Assembly (NCBI RefSeq): GCF_028583425.1
Contig: NC_072801.1
Location: 16,264,001-16,328,000 of the forward strand
Length of the DNA: 64,000 nucleotides
Source of the DNA: Eublepharis macularius
Lineage: Eukaryota > Chordata > Lepidosauria > Squamata > Eublepharidae
Direction of reading: 5' to 3'
In this document: positions 58,451 through 64,000 of the stretch, one piece after another
Position numbering within the stretch: position 1 is the stretch's first letter
Layout of the letters: every line of letters starts with the position of its first letter
The notes under the pieces: model-generated
Seen by the model: only the letters and a program-made list of their open reading frames with translations
Told to the model about the DNA's origin: nothing
Database searches by the model: none
Position numbers and translations under genes: made by a program

Positions 58451-58929
58451 TTAGTCTCTTCCCGCCTTACCTGAAGCGTTTCCAGAGAGCCAAATAAGGT
58501 TGATGGTTTTCCTCCCCTGAGAGGGAAAGAAGGAAAAGAGACTGGCTGGCTTGGTGTGGGGCTCCTTCCCTTCAGTCTTTAGTCCATTTTGATTATTTAT
58601 GTCAGTCTTTCTCACTGAAACTCAAGGCAGATTACACAGTATGAGATTAGAACAGTCAATATCAAGAACATTTCCATAAACAATGCCACAGAGTATATAG
58701 ATACAAATTCACAAAGACATTAAGTTACTAATTATTTTTTTTAACTTGTTTTAATTGTGGTACTGTTCTTTATCCTGTTACTGGGGTCCCCCCCCCCCCT
58801 AATTTTGTATACCACTGAATCTCAGCAAGAAAAGCAAACTATGGTTAAGTAAATAAAGTATGGTAAATCAATGTAAAACAAATATTTCCTACATTGTTGC
58901 TCACCAAATGCTCAGTAAAAATAAGCTGG

Positions 58930-59350
58930 AGTTTTGGGACACTTTAAAGACTAATAAGTTTATATTGTTTAATACGTTTTTGTGAACTAGAGCCACTTTA
59001 TTAGATGCACATAGTGGATTGCCATATATGTTAGAAGAGTCTCAATAGACACACGTGCATGTGAGATTGTGAAGAAAAATCAAATAGGATCAATGGACTA
59101 AAATGTGAAACGACTGTGAAATATGATTAAGTAAAATTCAAAATGTAATGAAGAAAAAGTATAGAGACCTTTCATGATAGCTGTAACTGGTTTCCATAGT
59201 TTTACTAAGTTTATACATTTAATACATGAGTTAGTTTATACATTTATACATGAGAAAATAGAAGTCTAGTGGCGCCTAAAAAGACTAAAAAAAATTTGTC
59301 CCATGATTAACTTTCATGGATGGATGCTCACTTTGCCAGATGCATGTAGC
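58930..59350 (-). repeat. Two worn Penelope-type tails
   Basis: gacactttaaagactaataa near 58940 and gtctagtggcgcctaaaaag near 59262 are both worn versions of the 'gtccagtagcaccttaaagactaacaa' tail. Each is about 80-90 bp. Confidence 0.45.
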
Positions 59351-59594
59351 TGTCTCTCATCTTTATGTGATGGTGCTGCCATTAAATTTCCCACTTGGCC
59401 ATAAAGTTCAATAGAATGTCCTTGGGGACAGTCATTCTCTTTCAAAGTAAGCTACCTCCCAGGGTTGTTGTGATACTAAAATGGAGGAAGGGGAGAACAA
59501 TGTATGTAATGAGGTGTATTTTATTTTTCTATTCCACTGAGTGCTTTAAGAATTATATGTATATATTTTATGGAAGGATGTGCATGTTTATATA

Positions 59595-59925
59595 CAGGGC
59601 TTTTTTTCTGGGAAAAGAGGTGGTGGAACTCAGTGGTGGAACTCAAGACTGCACAATGACGCCACTTTGGGTCAGCTGGAACAAGGGGGGAGTTTTTTAA
59701 TGTTTAAATTGCCCTCGACAAAAATGGTCACATGGCCAGTGGCCCCGCCCCCTGATCTCCAGACAGAGGGGAGTTTAGATTGCTCTCCGCACCACTGAGC
59801 AGCAGGGAGGGCAATCTAAACTCCCTTCTGTCTGGAGATCAGGGGGCGGGGCCACCGGCCATGTGACCATTTTTAAGAGGTGCCAGAACTCCGTTCCACC
59901 ACGTTCCCGCTGAAAAAAAGCCCTG
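59595..59925. mobile_element. hAT-type MITE with large central hairpin
   Basis: Ends CAGGGCTTTTTTTCTGGG and CTGAAAAAAAGCCCTG. Flanking 8-mers tttatata and tttatatt agree at 7 of 8. The centre (about 59722-59876) is an inverted repeat: gccccctgatctccagacag on one side and its complement on the other, with arms near 65 bp. It runs in the opposite orientation to the copy at 61608. Confidence 0.88.
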
Positions 59926-59942
59926 TTTATATTTTTTTTCAG

Positions 59943-60020
59943 TTGAATAGCCATATTAGCTTATAGTAGTAGAAGAAAATTCAATCCAGTAGCTCCTTAA
60001 AGACCAACAAAAATTTTCAG
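59943..60020 (-). repeat. Penelope-type tail
   Basis: aatagccatattagcttata, then aattcaatccagtagctcct and aaagaccaacaaaaatttt, a worn version of the tail at 26100. It begins just beyond the hAT MITE. Confidence 0.5.
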
Positions 60021-60244
60021 GATTTTTTAAAAATATGGCCACCAGAAAAAAAATCCTCTCCAAAGTCAGCTTCTGTGCCTCTCTCTCTCTCTCTCTCTCC
60101 TTGGTGGAAGGGTATGATAAAAAGTCAAGTGATATCATTTAATCTTATATCAGAGTCGCTCCAGTTATAATTTCAGTAAGTGTAAAAAGAAACAGTACTC
60201 AGTGATTTATTTTATTATTTTCAAGTAAGAAAAGCAGGAATTCC

Positions 60245-60750
60245 AGAGTTAAGAACGTAAGAGTTGTCCTGCTGGATCACACCTGTGGTACATCCAGTCC
60301 AGCATCCTGTCTTATACAGGGGCCAGTCATTTGCCCCTGGAGAGATAACAAACAGGGCTTAGGACCCAAGGGATTCCCCTAATTTTTCTTCCTATTTTCA
60401 GTATCCAGAGTTTTACTGCCTCTGTGCAGATTCCATTTGGTCAACTTGGCTAGTAGCCACTGATGAAGATGTCCTCCTTGCATCTGTTTAGTTCCCCTCT
60501 GAACTCTGCTAGTGGCAATCACTACACCCACTGGCAATAAATCCCACAATTTAATCACTCTTTGAAAAAAGTATTTCCTTTTGTCTGTCCTGAATCTATT
60601 ACCCATCAACTGAACTGGGTGCCCCCAAGATCTAGTATTACAGGATAGGGGAGAAAAAAATTCTCCCTATCTACTTTCTCCATCCCATCATGCATAAAGT
60701 TATAAATCTCTATCATGCCCTTCTTTTGACATCTTTTTTTCTACAATGAA
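60245..60750 (+). repeat. Old dispersed repeat (CR1-like, tentative)
   Basis: gtcctgctggatcacacctg, then ccagtccagcatcctgtctt, then ctagtagccactgatgaaga, then ccacaatttaatcactcttt and aaatctctatcatgccctt follow a well-known reptile and bird interspersed repeat that I associate with CR1 3' regions. It is about 500 bp and worn, without coding capacity. Confidence 0.55.
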
Positions 60751-61607
60751 AAGAACAAGACTGTTCTGTGATTTAAACAACTTTATCAACCACACATTTA
60801 CCATGATCCCCTCATTTATCACTGGGAGTTCTCCATGACAGCTGTGAGACATCTTTTGGGAAATGGATGCTGCCCGCACCTTGCTATTTCATCCTGGTCT
60901 GATGACTCATGCTCTGTGTCTCTGAGCTTCAGTAGCTAAGAGAGAGGAAAGTCTCTGGTCCGTGGCATAAGCAAAACTGGGAGTGAGAAACAGCGGCCTG
61001 TGTCGTTTGCCTCTGTAAAAATTTGCTGTTTGAGTACCATGCAACCCCAATAAGCGTAGTCTTTCCCCACCAGAACGGTAGATGTTTGATAATAATGTTG
61101 TCAGTGATGATGATGACGATAATAAGTAGCAGTTCATAAAATGGGAGAACTGAATTATTGCACAGCCATTCTTTCTGTTTCTATAAGTGTTGCTTGTACT
61201 CACAGAAACCTCATGTAAATGTGCCTACATTAGGGTAGAAGAATGTGTCAACAGAGAAAACACTTGAGGCTACCAATCCCTTCTAAGGCAAATGTAGGGA
61301 AATATTTGCAGAGAAGGCATGGTATGGTACTTAGAAAAGGGGTCTGCAACATTTGGCTCTAGAGCTAAATGTGGCTTGGTACAGAACCAGACAGTAAGGA
61401 TCCGCCAAGCAACTCTCAAAAAGTCTCCACTGTAGCAGTAAAACACTCTATTGAAAAGCTGCCAGTATCAGGAGGATCTTACTCCATCTTTGCCAGGAAT
61501 GACAGTTACATGCAAATATCAAACATATATAGGCTTTCAAAGCAGGGGCAATTACTAAACTCCCCTCCCCAGTCTCATGGTCAGCTAAGCAGGAAAATAG
61601 ATGGGAT

Positions 61608-62014
61608 CAGGCCTTTTTTTCAGCTGGAATGCGGTGGAACAGAGTTCTGGCACCTCTTGAAAATGGTCACATGGCTAGTGGCCCCACCCCCTGATCTCCA
61701 GACAGAGGGGAGTTGAGATTGCCCTCAAGGCAATCTAAATGCGCCAGTGACACGGAGGGCAATCTAAACTCCCCTCTTTCTGGAGATCAGGGGGCGGGGC
61801 CACCAGCCATGTGATCATTTTCACCAAGAGTGATTTAAACTTTAAAAAAACTCCCCCCTTGTTCTGGCTGACCTAAAGTGACATCATTGTGCAGTCCTGG
61901 GAGCATGCACACACTTTGCGCATGCGCATGTTGTACTACTTTCTGCCAAGAGTTGCCCCTTGTGCTGGCAACCCACTGAGTTCCACCACCTCTTTTCCCA
62001 GAAAAAAAGCCCTG
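61608..62014. mobile_element. hAT-type MITE, longest copy
   Basis: Ends CAGGCCTTTTTTTCAGCTGG and CCCAGAAAAAAAGCCCTG. Flanking 8-mers gatgggat (61600-61607) and gctgggat (62015-62022) agree at 7 of 8. It includes both halves of the central hairpin (about 61663-61815) and the right third also seen at 17574-17752 (ctgacctaaagtgacatcat, gcatgcacacactttgcgca). Confidence 0.9.
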
Positions 62015-63144
62015 GCTGGGATGATGTAGGAGCTTTCCATTGCCTTTGGGCTCCTCTTCCCAGTGCTATTAGAAATTAAGCATATTTGACAAAGACTGGA
62101 GTATTCTATAGCTGGGGACACAGAGATCAGTTTTGAAAGAGCATTTGAGCGATTCTTTGCTTCCCATCATGCATGCATTTCCTTTATTCCAGAGTCACTT
62201 CTGGTCAAACTGGTTTTTAAAACATCAGAGAAGCCTGTGGGTCAAGCCACTTGAAATACCGGAAGAGCCAGCGCATTATTATTATTGTTATTGCCCCCTG
62301 ATTCAGATCAAGGCCACAATGTAGAGATGGGTTTTTTAAAAACCTGTTTTCCTGTGCTTTCTTCCTGACCTCCAATGGTTCCTTTGAGCTGCTATTTGCA
62401 ATTTCTTGGCTAGGGAAATAGCTGCTATTTGAGGATGTGAAAACAACAAAAGGAAAAAGAAATCCCCTCCATTTGTACCACAGCCCTTGTATAAATAACT
62501 ACCCCTAAAATTCATGACCCATTCATGACTCTTCCAACATCTCATCTGATTTAAGCCCAAGAAACATTTTCCAGATGAAAAAATGGGATGACACTGACAG
62601 TATATATCAGAAGCAATGAACCCTTTTACAATTTACCTACAAATCCCTGAGGGTAAAAACTCACACTTTTATGCTGTTGAGTGATTCTTTTAGCTTTCAA
62701 TATTGGCCATCATCTGGGATAGAAAATTGCTCTAGAAATGCCACATTTGCATCTTAAACCAAGCAGGATGAGCCCTCTTCACACATTTATCTTCTGTGAG
62801 AAAGTTAGCTCAGTCAAAAACATACAGGGAGGAATAATAAGCAAACAGAAAATGAAATCAGTTGAGCGCTTGATCACTCGAGCACTGAAGTCCATGAATT
62901 GGTAATTAGCACAATACAGCATTGGCATAGAAATCTCTTGTAATGATTATTATATGTGGCACGCTTGGCTTTATCGACCATCTCCCGGGGGAGTTCGTAG
63001 AATAATAGGACTAGAAAGAGCATACTGTGTGGCGTTCTGGAAAAGAAAGGGCAAGGAAAGTTCTTTGTCATAAGCAGAGCAAAGGTTTCAAACAAATAGC
63101 AGATACAGTCAAATTGACAATAGTTCTTTTGATTGCCTTTTAAT

Positions 63145-63282
63145 CTTGCCCTGCCTTCAAGGAGCACAGTGTGCGTGGCTCTCCCTCCATTGTATTTTTA
63201 CAACAATCTTGTGAGGCAGACTAGGCTGAGAGATTGGCCCAGGATTGCCCAGTGAGGTTCATTGCTGAATGGGGATTTGAAT
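63145..63282 (-). mobile_element. MIR-like SINE fragment, minus strand
   Basis: On the + strand it reads tttttacaacaatcttgtga, then gagattggcccaggattgcc, then gctgaatggggatttgaatc. The tRNA-like end is cut off by the repeat that follows. Confidence 0.7.
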
Positions 63283-63283
63283 C

Positions 63284-63400
63284 CAAAAGAGCAATCCTAA
63301 ACAGAGTCGTGCCCTTCCAAGTCCATTGAAATTCATGTATTTAGAAAGATGTAACTTTTCTTAGGGTAGCATTTGCAGTCTCCTAAGACTTGTTCTGACA
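63284..63400. repeat. Palindromic interspersed repeat remnant
   Basis: agagcaatcctaaacagagt, then ccttccaagtccattgaaat, then agatgtaacttttcttaggg; the same family as 40735-40830. It sits directly against the SINE at 63145-63282, where it may have inserted. Confidence 0.55.
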
Positions 63401-63479
63401 CTATAACCAATAAACCCATAGCTTGTTATAATGAGCTGTCACCTGCTGCATGAAAAATCATGGGCTGTTCCCTGATATG

Positions 63480-63565
63480 CCAGTTCAGCACAGTGATTAG
63501 AGTGTTGTACTACACTGAAGGAGATCTTGGTTTTAATCCCTACTGCAGTCAGTGAAAAGCGGGTC
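63480..63565 (+). repeat. tRNA-like SINE head
   Basis: cacagtgattagagtgttgt, then ggttttaatccctactgcag: A- and B-box-like parts of a MIR-like SINE head without the tail. Confidence 0.55.
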
Positions 63566-64000
63566 TGAGACACATTCACACATGCATCTTTCTTTCCATA
63601 CAACTGCTGCTGCTGCCTAAAAGCTTTAAAATTATTTTCTAATTCTGTCCAGAGATGTGCTGGTTTATATTCTTTGCTTTGCTTTCTTTCCTTAATACAT
63701 ATGGTTTGTTTTGTATATGTTGTGTGTTTGCTTCCTGTGGCAGTTTTGGAAGAACAATAATAAAACTAGCCTTGGAAATTGAGCTGTTTGACAAACATTT
63801 TGAGAGTTAGGAAAGCAAGCCTCGGCTATCCATTCTGCAGAGATCTCCATGGATTCATCTACAGCCTTGGAAAAAAATGTGTCTTTTATAGCTCTGTTAC
63901 GAGCAACTCAGAAGCCTCCCTGGAGGTTTCTTGCAGGACTGGCTGCTGTTCATTCCTCTCTCATGCCTTTGAACACAAATGCTCACATTACTTCTCTTCT

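Larger units (their letters stand above)
58451..64000. other. Upstream region, repeats only
   Basis: No exon or RNA gene was recognised from the CpG island to the window end. Repeats listed separately occupy much of it. The parts 60750-61600 and 62015-63140 hold nothing I can classify, apart from a short hAT-like stretch near 61340-61380 (ttggctctagagctaaatgt). Confidence 0.5.

Overview
The window is vertebrate nuclear DNA, most likely from a squamate reptile (lizard type). The evidence is intron-containing genes, CpG islands, a Sauria-type tRNA SINE, MIR/CORE-like SINEs, Penelope-like elements, hAT and Harbinger-like MITEs, and the gene pair CRAMP1-JPT2, which is also adjacent in human 16p13.3. 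No bacterial genes, tRNA or rRNA genes, or CRISPR arrays were seen.

Three host genes account for all the coding sequence I can support. (1) The last three coding exons of CRAMP1 (+; 1315-3880), followed by a long 3' UTR of about 4.3-4.5 kb. (2) A complete five-exon JPT2/HN1L gene (+; CDS 23235-37425, 190 aa), with a CpG-island promoter and a 2.1 kb 3' UTR. (3) A complete 13-exon MFS transporter gene related to MFSD1 (-; CDS 43769-58051, 480 aa), lying tail-to-tail with JPT2 and starting in its own CpG island. It looks like a divergent MFSD1 paralogue. The Glu position of MFSD1 TM4 is Gly here, the first luminal loop carries four N-glycosylation sequons spaced exactly five residues apart, and a dileucine sorting motif sits at the C terminus.

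Between CRAMP1 and JPT2 lie unrecognised membrane-protein-like ORFs (9.2-10.2 kb), a hAT MITE, a fossil gammaretrovirus-like element (about 11.6-17.0 kb), another hAT MITE, an orphan CpG island (18.0-18.85 kb) and a decayed duplicate of the CRAMP1 3' end (19.4-21.85 kb, with a further fragment at 22.5 kb). The orphan CpG island is followed by a short ORF with a good splice donor whose phase fits the captured CRAMP1 exon, so a chimeric transcript is possible.

JPT2 intron 1 holds two nested Penelope-like elements (26.1-30.0 kb), a LINE fragment, SINEs and a near-palindromic MITE with TTA duplications. The MFSD1-like introns and the region upstream of that gene (58.45-64 kb) hold SINEs, LINE ends, Penelope tails and MITEs but no recognisable gene. 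Exon positions come from reading splice sites and phases by eye, and family calls come from memory of protein families. No database search was run.
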